From: Euonymus europaeus
Lineage: Eukaryota > Streptophyta > Magnoliopsida > Celastrales > Celastraceae
Reading direction: 5' to 3'
NCBI GenBank assembly: GCA_963580455.1
Contig: OY756971.1
Span: 18,313,001 to 18,377,000, forward strand
Length of the DNA: 64,000 nucleotides
Shown here: positions 33,765 to 44,767 of the stretch, piece after piece
How the letters are laid out: every line of letters starts with the position of its first letter
Numbering within the stretch: position 1 is the first letter of the stretch
The notes under the pieces: model-generated
The model's database searches: none
The model's input: only the letters and a program-made list of their open reading frames with translations
Told to the model about the DNA's origin: nothing
Position numbers and translations under genes: made by a program

Positions 33765-34903
33765 GAGAAGTATCGGATTAGCCCCTGAACTTATTTTTTG
33801 GGTCATTTTAGCCTCTCAACTTTTTTTTCCAAACCAAAGAAGCTCTCCAACTTTCCGATTTAGGTTACGTTAACCCTTTCGCCATATTCCGTCAAAAAAA
33901 CGATGATCTGACTATTAGTATGCTGACATGTAATTGTTGACAAGATTTTGACCAATAAAATGATCACATGTGTCACAATTTCATATTTGAGTTAAAAAAT
34001 CTAAAATTAATGTGTCTTCTTCGTAATGACCCTTCGTCACCATTGCCGAAGTGACGGACCTCCTCGATGATCCGGAGAGGATGGAATGTAAGACGAGACT
34101 GATTCAAGAGTCTTGGATAGAAAGGAAAGGAAGGGAGGGAGCTTCTTGCCTTTCATCATTTCAAACTAACGACCGAGATTTGATCATTTCGCTTTCTTAC
34201 CTTGCCCACCAAAAGATCGAATTCCGGTTCACGATTGACCTAACCAGTTCTCACATTGCATTTCGCTTTGTTTACTCCTTGATTTGACTGCCTAGCTCTT
34301 CAAGCCTGGGACCAAGTCATGCTGAGAGTTGAAACCTGCAGAGCTCACTGAGGATGAAATGGAATTGATCTGACTTATCCGAACGAAAATAAGTCAAGAG
34401 AGGACCTCATGTTTTCCATCTCAATAGCTTCATCTTCTGGATTTGGTAAAAAAGTAACTTAACCCTCTACACTAGATTTAGCTAAAAAGCTAGCTCTCGA
34501 TTCATTTGATTCTTCATAAGTTTTACATTTGAAAAAGCCCTCAAGTCACGACTAAGTCTATTGATTCTACAAGGTTGATTCATCTTTGTTGTAATTGGAT
34601 TAGTCACCGGAGGAGACGAAAGATTTAAGTTTTTTTATTATATGTTTTATTTGATATATTTATTTGATTAAGTTTTATTTTTTTAATATCTTAATTCCAT
34701 GTCACACTTAATATATATTTTTCATTTTGTTTAAAAAATCCACATCAACACATAACAGACATGTCATCAATTTTTAATGGAATTTGACCAAAAGGGTTAA
34801 CGTGACCCAAATCAGAAAGTTGGATGGCTTCTTTAGTCTAAAAAATGTTGAGAGGTCAAAATTGTCCAAAAGCGTAAGTTCAAGGGCTAATTCGATACTT
34901 CTC
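33765..34903. mobile_element. second MULE-like element, 1.14 kb
   Basis: The left end GAGAAGTATCGGATTAGCCC and the right end (reverse complement GAGAAGTATCGAATTAGCCC) start inverted repeats of about 190 bp. Both go through 'CTCTCAAC', 'CCAACTTTC' and 'GTTAACCCTTT'. No transposase is present. A 9-bp target duplication is not evident next to the (TAA)n run on the right. Confidence 0.78.
33960..34640. other. interior of the second MULE-like element, possible captured DNA
   Basis: The interior is less AT-rich than its surroundings and has mixed text such as GGAAAGGAAGGGAGGGAG and CCTAGCTCTTCAAGCCTGG, which recalls plant mitochondrial intergenic DNA. A 78-codon open frame lies at 34051-34287 with no known domain. 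The source of this DNA is unknown. Confidence 0.3.
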
Positions 34904-35572
34904 CCTAATAATAATAATAATAGAAAGAAAGGGCGGCACACGTATATGCATGATGAGATTAGGGGTGACGAAAATTCAGGTCCGGGTTCAAGTCTGACAA
35001 CATATGGTGTCTAAGAGATATTTGTATGTTCAGACCCGAATTGATTTAGATTTTTCGAACATACTTAATTGATGATATCCGGATTAGGACAATTGAATGG
35101 GATAACAATTCAATCCAGAGTAGGATTTAAACAACTAAATTATATCAGATTTTTTTTGTTTTTGAATCTCAACCCAATTTTAAATTGATCAAATTTTTGT
35201 ATTTAAAAAACTAAACCCAAATTTTAGACATAAAATTTATATCAAAACTTAATTTAACGAGTGAGGCAAAATTTTATTGTCCCCTAGTTGAGACATTGCG
35301 AGGCAATGGAGTCGTGGATTTGTGAGCGATCCTATAGTGCGCCACTACATTTGTAACCTCCCTAAAAGCACGCATCCTTTTACTTCCACCTTTCTGTACT
35401 CGAGAATAGAGAGCTCTCTGTGTCTCTTGCTCCTTAATTAATACTTCTAGCCAAGCACAAGAAGAAATGTATATTTACATCACTACTCCTTCTCTCTTAC
35501 ATACATGATAATATATATATATAGAGAGAGAAACAGAGTAACACAAAATTCACTTCAGTTTTGCTTCGGGAG
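34904..35572. other. intergenic, nothing firm
   Basis: AT-rich DNA. From about 35380 it becomes C/T-rich with CTCTCTGTGTCTCTTGCTCC, like a plant promoter or leader region. Confidence 0.4.
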
Positions 35573-35647
35573 ATGAACAAAAAGCAGCAATTGGATTGCT
35601 CTCTTAATTCGGTGGCAGTAGAGTTTCTCGGCTTTCCGAAGGAATGA
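35573..35647 (+). CDS. possible short ORF or first-exon remnant of an unknown gene
   Basis: ATGAACAAAAAGCAGC opens a 24-codon frame that ends at 35647. It is preceded by C/T-rich, GAGAGAGA-bearing sequence like a 5' leader, and followed at about 35664 by AAAAAAG|GTGAAT, a plausible splice donor. The Copia element begins 150 bases further on, so a host gene could have been interrupted in its first intron. The peptide is too short to identify, and this may be chance. Confidence 0.2.
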   Translation: MNKKQQLDCSLNSVAVEFLGFPKE

Positions 35648-35800
35648 ACTCTTCGCGGGGGAAAAAAGGTGAATTCGATCTCGTATTCGATGTAATTTAA
35701 TGTGAACTGTCTTCAATTTTTTGGTTCTTTCATCAAACTACTGATTGTCATTGGCCTGGGATACCTCCGGATCCTATTCTAAGAGGTCGAGGAAGCAAAA

Positions 35801-36100
35801 TGTGGAGGCCAGAGAATTTCACAAAATCTCATTGGGCACAATCCGAGTGGGAAAATTCTATAGAGAATAATGAGCCCATCTCCACGTCTCAGGTTCAACA
35901 TAGGCCCACCTCATAGGCCTTTAGTCCAATAGTTAGGTTTATGTCATTCTTTCTGTATATATTGAACCATGGTTCCAATATGACCATTGCTAGCATAACT
36001 AGAATTAACTCTTCCCGTTGCTCTCAGCTGAGTCTTGTATATATTCAAGTTTGTAATTCATGTCTTAGTAATTAATGAAAATAATGAGCTCTAATTTCTT
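35801..36100 (+). repeat. 5' LTR of the host Copia element
   Basis: It begins TGTGGAGGCC and contains TGTATATATTGAAC (promoter-like, about 35957). It ends just before the primer-binding site, so its end is uncertain by a few bases. The partner LTR lies outside the window and cannot be compared. Confidence 0.7.
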
Positions 36101-36102
36101 TA

Positions 36103-36114
36103 TGGTATCAGAGC
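36103..36114 (+). other. primer-binding site, initiator tRNA-Met
   Basis: TGGTATCAGAGC is the classic complement of the 3' end of plant initiator tRNA-Met, and it marks the end of the LTR. Confidence 0.95.
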
Positions 36115-36149
36115 CGGTTGATTTCTCTCACAACAATTCTTCTACCTCC

Positions 36150-36401
36150 ATGGCATCTGTCTCTTCTCAATCGCATGGGGATGATTCTGTTCTAAGGGCT
36201 GCAAATGGAAAGCCCGTTGTAGCCATCAACCCCAGTTCTCAATTGGCTCAAAAATTGAAAGCAACTAATTTCACAGTCTGGCGAGTTCAACTCACCCCAG
36301 TGCTCCGTGGCTATCGTTTGATGGGATTCGTGGACGGAAGTCTTACCTGTCCATCCTCCTCAGAAACTACTGAACTTGATTATTGGGAAAGACAAGATAA
36401 C
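36150..36401 (+). pseudogene. Copia gag, N-terminal part
   Basis: The start MASVSSQSHGDDS has a good plant context (CCATGG). FTVWRVQLTPVLRGYRLMGF is the N-terminal gag signature of this Copia group. The frame is cut at 36401 by the Athila element and resumes in register at 60100 once the target duplication is counted once. Gag would build the particle that holds element RNA. Confidence 0.9.
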
Positions 36402-37780
36402 TGTTGGGTCTAAAATAACCTACTAGCAAGTGTACTAGTCAGAGGAATAATACAAGTGGTCAGTAGGGATCGTATCCACAGAGACGGAGATATAATTTAA
36501 TCCAAATATTTAGTCATACATATACATATATAATAAAAGAAAATAAAGTTCCACTTAATATGATTTGGTTATAATTAAAAGGATTCAAACACTAAGAGTA
36601 AATATTTATGGTTTTTCCAATGACTTATGGCAATGCCACAACACGTCACCACTAAATAACTTAGTTCAATGTAATGAGTTTCAATCAACTATGGAAAACA
36701 CCAAGGCATTGAAATTCACCGAGAGCCAATAATTTGCAAAGAAAATTAATTCATTCATACACTTATCAATCCGGATATAATAAATCCGTACTTATGTCGG
36801 TTTTAGCGCACCTAAGCTATGTTCCCTCAAATCAAATGCTAGCCATATTATTGGTCTAGATTGGATATTCCTACAACATTCTAGCCATCTTATTGGTCTA
36901 AATTTGCTTAGGAATTCATGAAGCATGATGAACATGGAATCTATACAATATTGTTCCTAATCAAAGGTAAACAATAATTGTAATCTATAATCTCAAGAAG
37001 CATGATTTACTTGACATTTTACCATCTAGCAAATCCATCACACAAACTCCTCAAAACCCTAAGTGGTGATCAATCACAAAGAGAAAAAAGAGAATTGCAT
37101 TAAGCATAGAAATCATAGATTTATACCCAAATAGCCTTATGTAATCATAAACTAAGTCTTAAACAAATCATTCAACCCAAGGCTTCATCCAAGCCTTGGC
37201 AATAGGAAGCTTAGTTACACATGTAAAGTAAGGAAAGCAAAGGAAGAGAACGAATCATGTTGATTTAACCAAAGATTTCAAGAAGATCCAAGATCTAGAT
37301 GAAGACTCCTCCTTCTAGCCTTGAAAGACCCTGTTTTCTTCTCCTCTCTCTGTCTGGAAAAATGGCTCCCTCCAAACAATATGTTCCCCCTAGTTTTAGG
37401 GTTCCATGGTATTAAAATCCTGGAAAACCCGCAGGGCGCCTAGGCGTGTAGTTTCCACCGCCTAGGCGCCCATCGCCTAGGCGTGTGATTTTCCACCGCC
37501 TAGGCGCTCGCCTAGGCAGTTTCCTGATTATTTTTGCAGTAGTTCCGCTGCCTTGGGCTCTCCTTTCTGTGCCTAGGCGTGTAGGAATCATGCCCAGGGC
37601 AGTGATCATCCTGTCCAGCTTCATATCTGCCAAAACCGCCCTGATTTATAGCGTTTCAATCCAGACTACAATTTACCTACCAGAATTAATAACAATAGAT
37701 TAATAAACTTATTTCATCACATTAAAAGCATAAAAGAGGATTATTTAACCAGAAAATAATAGGTATATTCATACCTATCA
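36402..37780 (-). repeat. 3' LTR of the Athila-type element
   Basis: Plus-strand ends are TGTTGGGTCT and ACCTATCA. It is nearly identical to 58728-60094. It carries a cluster of CGCCTAGGCG palindromes at 37431-37580. Confidence 0.95.
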
Positions 37781-37793
37781 ATTACCCCACACT
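37781..37793 (-). other. polypurine tract of the Athila-type element
   Basis: The minus strand reads AGTGTGGGGTAAT immediately before the 3' LTR, a form common in Athila elements. Confidence 0.75.
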
Positions 37794-38886
37794 TAAATCT
37801 TACTCGTCCTCGAGTACAACTAAATTTACACATATGAAAGATAGTCATCTAGCTCACTGTCGCAGGAATCGCGGTTGCATTTAGCATATGCAACAAGCCA
37901 TTAAACCCCTAGGTGGCCCTAGTGGAGGAGTGTCGTCTCCTGAGGGTTTACAAGAACGATACCCACAAACGTTTCTATCATATGAACTCAAGCACCCTAC
38001 ACTTAAACCATTCATATACTTGATGAGAAATATCTGTCTACTCGATTGCCCCTTTAGTGTAAAGTGATGTGCAAGAAGAGTGCAATACAGGTGGCTTCTA
38101 AGAGTTTATAGGCATTAAACATAGTCACACTCCAAGATTCCCAAGAACACAAGATAGTGATGTCAAGGCATAATAATTCTGAAACACATATAAATATCTA
38201 CAAATATTTTTTTTACTAGGACTGTGCAGTGCTTACGTCATTAAGCTTTCTAATCAACCCATTTAACAAGTTCTCAACCAATGACTCCCAACCAGTTGGT
38301 TTAAGGCATTAGGTGTTAAAACACCCCTCGGGTTAATTACTCGAGTTGAGAAGGCTTCGATGTTAAGCTAGCCTAGAATGTTCATCATGTTTATCTCATC
38401 TTTTTACGCGACACTCGAGTTGGTTAGACAAGAGTTCCGGTTACTCAACAAGACACACGAGCGGAACAACAATTTTTTATTATTATTATTATTTTTGTTT
38501 TTTTATTTATAAATAATCAGTGCCAAAAATATCACTATCATCATGTCCTAGTTCATCCCAGGTAGATACCACATTTAATACATATATTCACCCAAGTCAT
38601 ACCCCACAACATTTCAGTGCCGGTGAATTAATTCATTATGCAGTCAAGTAGACTTCAATAATTCAATCAGGCATATTAAAGGGTAAAGATGGAACTAAAT
38701 ACTCCAAGTAGCAAGAAATATGATCGACATCCAACTTAAATCATCCATAGTCACACATGTACTACATAATAAAGATATCCCACCCCACTCCGGGTAAATA
38801 GGCTTTGTCCTCAAAGCGTCAAACATATAGATAAGGATGCTATATCAAAATGGAGGACAAGCATAGAGCAACACAACCTAATGGTA

Positions 38887-40002
38887 CTAAGAAGATGGAC
38901 CACCAGACGGTCCACGACGGGCAAAGGTGAGATAACGATCCCGTCTCAGCTCCTGTAAGATCTGCAATATCTCCTGATTCTGCTCTGACTGCATATGTAA
39001 TTGTTTCTGGAGGGAACGCTGACCATCCTCAAGTGGAGCAAGTTGAGCTCGAAGCTCCTCTTTCTGAATCCCATGATCATCAGCGTCGGCGGCAGCGGGA
39101 GTCTCAGTATCCAGCGCCTCATCATCTGTATCGACAGCTGCGGCTTTATTCTTAGCACTGCGGTGGGCAATAAAGTTCATTCGGGAGATGTTGATGCACC
39201 AATTACTAAGCTCAACCTCTTCCATCGGGAGGGGTGTAGCTGACATTCCCCGAGGTAGCCTGCTGAAATGTGCCAGTAAGCGGCAGATAATACGGGGTAA
39301 GAAGATCTGCTTCACCGAGACTCTGTCATCCTCCACTCGTCGTCGGATCTCCACAAAAGAATTTAGATAGTAGTGGCCTAGGTCGAACCACACACCAGCC
39401 CAGAGGCAATAAAGAATTTCCAGGATCTCCTAAAGCCTCTCACTCTAATGTCCAGCAAGCCACAAGTTGCCATGAATCAGCCGGTCCACTAGAAACATAA
39501 CCTCCGGAAGGTCAGATTTTCGCAAGTATGCTCGACGCTGGCCAATAAGCTACTCTACCATCCACCGATGTTGCTTTGACTGTTCAAGAGGCAATGGTGG
39601 CTGAAGTCCACTGTCAGGAGCATAGACAGAAGGATGCCCTATACAAGCACATATATCAGCAGCTGAAAAATGGATAGTCCCTGTCGGCACTGTAGCTCGA
39701 TAGTTTCCCGGGCTAACCTCCGTCACAGTGCGAAAGAATGTACGGACAAACAGTGGCTAGATAGATATGTCAGTAGCAGCAATCTCAGGGACAACAATAA
39801 AAGGGCAAAACTGACGCAAACGGCTGAGCGGCTCACTTTCAACTCCAACAACCTCATGAAGTTTTGTGGATAAGAAGACCTCTGGTTTAATGGTCGCTGT
39901 AGCGAAAGAGTCAGCAGGGGCCTAAGATGAAGATCCTTCAGCTACTGTAGAATGGGATGAGGACCTAGGTTGCCTAGCTGCAGTAAGCTTAATCCGAGGC
40001 AT
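38887..40002 (-). pseudogene. Athila extra ORF ('env-like' position)
   Basis: In one register from ATG at 40002 to the stop at 38887 the minus strand gives a 371-codon reading frame with a few in-frame stops; the last 168 codons (39393-38887) are open. It starts MPRIKLTAARQPRSSS. Later it has RIICRLLAHFSRLPRGM and a C-terminal helix rich in Q, L and E that may form a coiled coil. Athila elements often have an ORF between integrase and the 3' LTR, described as env-like, whose role is unproven. No clear signal peptide or membrane helix is seen here, so an envelope function is not supported. Confidence 0.65.
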
Positions 40003-40139
40003 AGTACCTACAAAGACAAAGGAATAAATCAGCACAACAGATAAAATATGAATGCATAATTCTGTGCAACAGCAACAACCAGAAGAATAGAGATGGTTAT
40101 TATTATTATTATTATTAATTTTTTTTTTTAAAACACAAG

Positions 40140-40800
40140 TCAGCCTAGGCGCGAGGCGCCTAGGCGAGTCACGATGTCTACGCCTAGGCGTGGGAGTGGT
40201 CCGCGCCTAGGCGCGGTGTTTCTCTTTCACGCGGCTGCCTTCGCAGTCGCCTCCTACTCCTCCATTTTTAGAGCAAATTCTTCTAGTTTTTGCACACAAA
40301 ACAGTACTAAGCCTAGCCATATGACCTTACAATTCAAAAATCTGAAGATTGGTTCCTCCTGGCATTCGTTATGCACCCAAACTTTGAACTTAAGCTTGCT
40401 TCTCTAATGGGTTCTTCTCTCAGCAACTAATTTTCACAATAGCACAAGATAACTCAAAAGCTAACAAAGATTAGTTGAGAGATACATACCGGATCCGCTT
40501 AGTATGTCGATTAGGCGCGGGACGACGGAAGAGAAGGTCGACTAGGCGTGTGGTTGGTGAGAAGGGATAAGTGAGAGAGATTTGGGGTTAAAAAGGAACG
40601 CAAACCGCCTAGGCATGTGCTGATTCACGCCTAGGCTAGATTATTTGATCAGCAATTTTTTATATATATATATATAATTTTCTGTCCTGGGCGCTCCTTT
40701 CGGCGCCTAGGCGCACCGCCCAGGACAAAGTGTCCAATGGTTGTGTATATAATACTCTGTCCTGGGCGCTTTTTTCGACACCTAGGCGCATCGCCCAGGA
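40140..40800. repeat. CCTAGG palindromes and two hairpins in the Athila 3' region
   Basis: CGCCTAGGCG and near variants occur at 40145-40215 and 40505-40640. Between about 40680 and 40805 two successive units each contain CTGTCCTGGGCG, a short loop with CCTAGGCGC, and CGCCCAGGACA, forming two strong stem-loops. The same palindromes occur in both LTRs. Confidence 0.85.
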
Positions 40801-41211
40801 CAGAGTGTATATCTTCTGAATGTTGTTCCACTCCACAAATCCAACTGATAAATGACACAAACCTTTTTTTTTTGCAATAATATAGAAATGAAATATGATG
40901 CACAAAAGGATATCAATCTTCTTGGGTTGCCTCCCAAGTAGCGCTAAGTTTAATGTCTTCAACTAGACGTTTTGGTACCTATAAAATCAATGAGAATGCA
41001 TCAAAACTTACTAATGTTGAACACATTACCAACCACCCCTCACCTTAAGAACAAGCATGGTCCTCAATGCATCATAAAAATTGAAAGGTGGCATAAGCGA
41101 CAAGGAGACAAAACAACCTGAATATTCATTGTGATTTAGGGTCGTCTAGGCGAAGCTGGTGTTTCTCCATGTCGAAGGAAGTCTCGAAATAGGGCTTGAG
41201 ACGGTGCCCAT

Positions 41212-42085
41212 TCACCTGCTGCTCAAATCCAGTGTGGTGATCTTTGATATAACAGAACCATGAGGAAGGACTTGGAGAATCTCATAAGGTCCACTCCATC
41301 TTGAGCGAAGCTTACCGGAAAATAACCGAAGACGAGCATTATAGAGTAAAACTCGTTGACCCGGTTCAAAGACTTTCCTAGAGATATGCCGATCATGGAA
41401 AAAGCTTCGTTTTGTCTTTGTAAATTCTGGCATTCTCGTAGGAATCATTCCGGAGCTCATCAAGCTCATTAAGCTGAAGTCTTCGTGAATCACCAGCTTC
41501 GTGAAGATCAAACTTGAGGGTTTTGATTGATTGCCCAATATGCTCGATGTTGAAGTTCCACTGGAAGATGACACGGTTTTCCATAGACTAACCGATATGG
41601 AGACATGCCAATAGGAGTCTTGAAAGCTGTCCGATAAGCCCACAAAGCGTCATTTAATTTCACACTCCAATCTTTTCTGTTGGAGGAAACAATTTTCTCA
41701 AGGATATGCTTGAGCTCACGATTAGAGATCTCCACTTGACCACTCGTTTGAGAATGGTATGGAGTAGCCACTTTGTGAGTGACTCCACATTTCTTCATTA
41801 ATTTCTCGAACGGCTTATTGCAGAAATGGGATCCACCATCACTGATAATAGCTCTTGGTGTGCCAAACCGGGCAAAGATCATGTCTTTAAGAAAATTCAG
41901 AACTATTTTGTGATCATTAGTCCGACTCGGGATAGCTTCCACCCATTTACTCACATAGTCCACCGCCACCAGGATGTAAAGATGGCCATGAAAAAGGGGA
42001 AAGGGTCCCATGAAATCAATACCCCAAACATCAAAAAGTTCCACCACCAGGATATTTTGCAAGGTCATTTGGTCTCTGGAAGAGA
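41212..42085 (-). pseudogene. Athila integrase, catalytic core and C-terminal part
   Basis: The minus strand contains the Gypsy integrase core: [10 protein letters not shown] with the first catalytic aspartate, [10 protein letters not shown] with the second, and the [17 protein letters not shown] segment with the glutamate. After a frame change, the C-terminal part includes [21 protein letters not shown] and RWSGPYEI. The zinc-binding N-terminal part is on the other side of the palindromic insertion at 42105-42804. Integrase would join element DNA to chromosomal DNA. Confidence 0.88.
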
Positions 42086-42104
42086 TATATATCCGAATCA
42101 AATA

Positions 42105-42804
42105 CTTTTGGGCACAATCCCTCACCTACCATCTTCACCCACTCCTCCATCACTATCACCCACCAACCACTCACCAACCATTCCTACCTACTAATCCACC
42201 CACCCCCACCTAATCTCCATCTACCCTAACCACTACCACCACCTCTTCTCTTCTTATACCCAAAAAATCACTCAATGCAGAGGAGGAATACCCTTATTCT
42301 CGAGGATCCAGCAGCCCTAGACTCTTTTCCGAACTGATTTTTGTAGGGATATTTCTGAAAATAGAGTTCAGGAATAGTGGCGGATGGAGGGCTTTCTGTG
42401 GTTGGATTTTGCTGATTTTTGGACAGTGATTAGAGGAAGGAGTGATCTTGATTTTGAACGGTCGGATTATGATTTGAAGCTTCAAAAGGTGAATGTATGG
42501 TGGCAGTGAGAATCGTGGTTTGTGTGGTGATGTGACTTTTTAGTGTATTGGGGGAGGAGAAGAATTGTGGTGGTGGCTTAAGTTGGGAGAAGAAAGGGCT
42601 AGGGCTGCTGGATTCTAGAGAATAAGGGTTTTTTCCCCATTCTATTGAGTGATTTTTTGGGTATAAAAAGAGAAGAGGTGGTGGTAGTGGTTAGGGTAGG
42701 TGGAGATTAGGTGGGGGTGGGTGGATTAGTAGGTAGGAATGGTTGGTGGGTGATAGTGGTGGAGGAGTGAGTGAAGATGGTAGGTGAGAGATTGTGCCCA
42801 AAAG
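42105..42804. mobile_element. 700-bp palindromic (foldback-like) insertion
   Basis: Inverted arms of about 210 bp start CTTTTGGGCACAATC (42105) and end with its reverse complement (42804). They stay alignable to about 42313 and 42595 (CCCTTATTCTCGAGGATCC against its inverse). The 280-bp centre has no gene. Flanking direct repeats TATATATCCGAATCAAATA (42086-42104) and TATATATCCGAAACAAATA (42805-42823) match at 18 of 19 positions. The unit lies in a small LTR-like stretch that runs to about 42885 (minus strand GTAGTACCC) and splits the Athila integrase. Confidence 0.8.
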
Positions 42805-42878
42805 TATATATCCGAAACAAATATTATCGAGTCTCCAAAAATAAAAATATTGAACCGAACCCGGACAAAAATAGGGTA

Positions 42879-43945
42879 CTACAAGGTGCAATATGCATGA
42901 GCATCTTTAAATAAATTGGGCCAAAAAAATCCACATTGAAGCACTTTTGCAGTTGTTTTCGTCCCGCCAAAGTGACCGCCACAGACATGAGCATGACAAA
43001 AATTCAAAATACTCTCCATCTTAGGTTCTGGCACATAGCGGCGAATGATTTGATCAGGACAAGATTTGAACAGATAAGGTTCATCCCAAAAGTAATATTT
43101 GATGGATGAGAAGAATTTATCCTTGGCTTGTTTAGTCATGCCAAGGTAAGTTGACGCACAACTAGATAATTGACTATATCCGCAAACCATGGAGTTTGCT
43201 CAAGAAGGAAAAGTTGTTCATTTGGAAAGTTTTCATTAAAATCCAGGTCTTTTGAGCCCCCTTCTTTGATAGCTAACCGTGACAGATGATCGGCCACAAC
43301 ATTTTCACACCCTTTTTTATCCCAAATCTCCAAATCGAATTCTTTTAATAGAAGCACCCATCGGATCAATCTAGGTTTTGAGGCTCTCTTCGTCTTTAGA
43401 TATCGCAAAGCTGCATGATCAGAGTACACAATCACCTTAGAACAAGTCAGATAGGACCGAAATTTATCCAACGCAAATACGATAGCCAACCGCTATTTCT
43501 CTGTGGTGGAATAATTAATTTGAGCATCATTCAAAGTTTGACTGGCATAATAGATCACATGTGACTTCTTCTCTATTCGCTGACCAAGCACTGCCCCAAT
43601 AGCATAATCTGAAGCGTCACACATAATTTCAAACGGCAATGAGAAATCTGGTGGCATCATGATAGGAGCAGAAGTGAGCTTCTCTTTTAATGTCTCAAAA
43701 GCCTTTAAACATTTCGCATCAAACTGAAAATCGACATCTTTGGCCAATAATGCACATAAAGGTCGTGAAATCTTGGAGAAGTCCATGATAAACCTCCGAT
43801 AAAACCCAGCATGGCCAAGGAAAGAGCGAATTCCCTTCACATTAGTCGGAGGCGGTAATTTGGAGATAAGATCAATCTTTGCCTTATCAACTTCAATGCC
43901 ATCTTGAGAAACTATATGGCCCAAGACATTACCTCTCTGTACCAT
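42879..43945 (-). pseudogene. Athila RNase H and integrase zinc-binding region
   Basis: From 43945 downwards the minus strand has the end of reverse transcriptase and the RNase H: GHIVSQDGIEVDKAKI, LGHAGFYRRFI, ASDYAIGAVLGQR. Next come [10 protein letters not shown] and ADHLSRL, and finally the HHCC-type integrase start (ILNFCHAHVCGGHFGGTKT). It is split in three frames (43945-43493, 43489-43136, 43190-42879) by small shifts and one stop. Confidence 0.88.
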
Positions 43946-44075
43946 AAAGTGGCACTACTCCCAGTTTAATATGAGATTTGTCTCTGGGCAGCGTTTCAGA
44001 ATGAGAGATAAATTGTGGAGACAGTGATCAAAATTAGATCCAAAAATCGAGAAATCATCCATAAATACTTCTATG
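43946..44075 (-). pseudogene. Athila reverse transcriptase, catalytic segment
   Basis: The minus strand reads EVFMDDFSIFGSNFDHCL next to the insertion edge at 44076. FMDD is the catalytic box of Gypsy reverse transcriptases, so the metal-binding aspartates are kept. A stop follows after NLILNWE. The upstream half of the enzyme is at 55329 and beyond, on the other side of the solo LTR. Confidence 0.85.
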
Positions 44076-44767
44076 AACCTTGTTGTACCCCAATTTTGGC
44101 TCAAAACTAGCTAAGAAAAATCCAAAAATGCTGATAATAATAAAGCTCGAAATATAGGCTGAATTAACCTTGGACCAAAATTAAAATGAAATTCAATAAA
44201 CCAATTTAAAGACTCATGTGTTGACCCTATAAGCCCAAATATTTAAATTTCCTAGCCCATTACAAAAAACCAAGGGTTTACCCAAATAAACAGGCCCGTT
44301 TGTCACATATAACTCAATCAAGACCCAAAATTTTAAAACATGGCCCGACCCAGAGCTTTAGTGTTCTTGATTAGTAGCCCGGCCCACATTTGGTTAGCCC
44401 TAATTCTAAAAGCAGGGAGAGAGAAAGAAACGCAAGGGATGAAACGAAGAAAAAGAGAAACGGTGGAGAGAGATGGAGCGCCAATGGGAAGGAAGAAAAA
44501 GGAGGCCAGATGGTACTGAAATTCAAACGAAAGGGGATTCTGGTTGACAATGGGAGCCCCATGTCGTTGATCTTGGGGCTGTCGATTCGGTTTTGAGGGT
44601 ATAAAGGGAGACGGTGAGATCGGTTCAAAGGGGGGAGAGGGGCTCTCTTCGGGGGTTCTTTTTCCTTTCTTCTTTGGATTTCGGGTCTTTGGAGTTTGGG
44701 GAATCTTTCTTGGTCTCGGTTTTTCGGGGAATATTTCTTTGTTTCGGTTTTTCAAGGGATCTTTCTT

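Noticed and set aside
38887..40002. Reading the Athila extra ORF as a viral envelope gene
   Set aside because: No signal peptide, membrane anchor or cleavage site is visible, and the register has stop codons; only its position is env-like.
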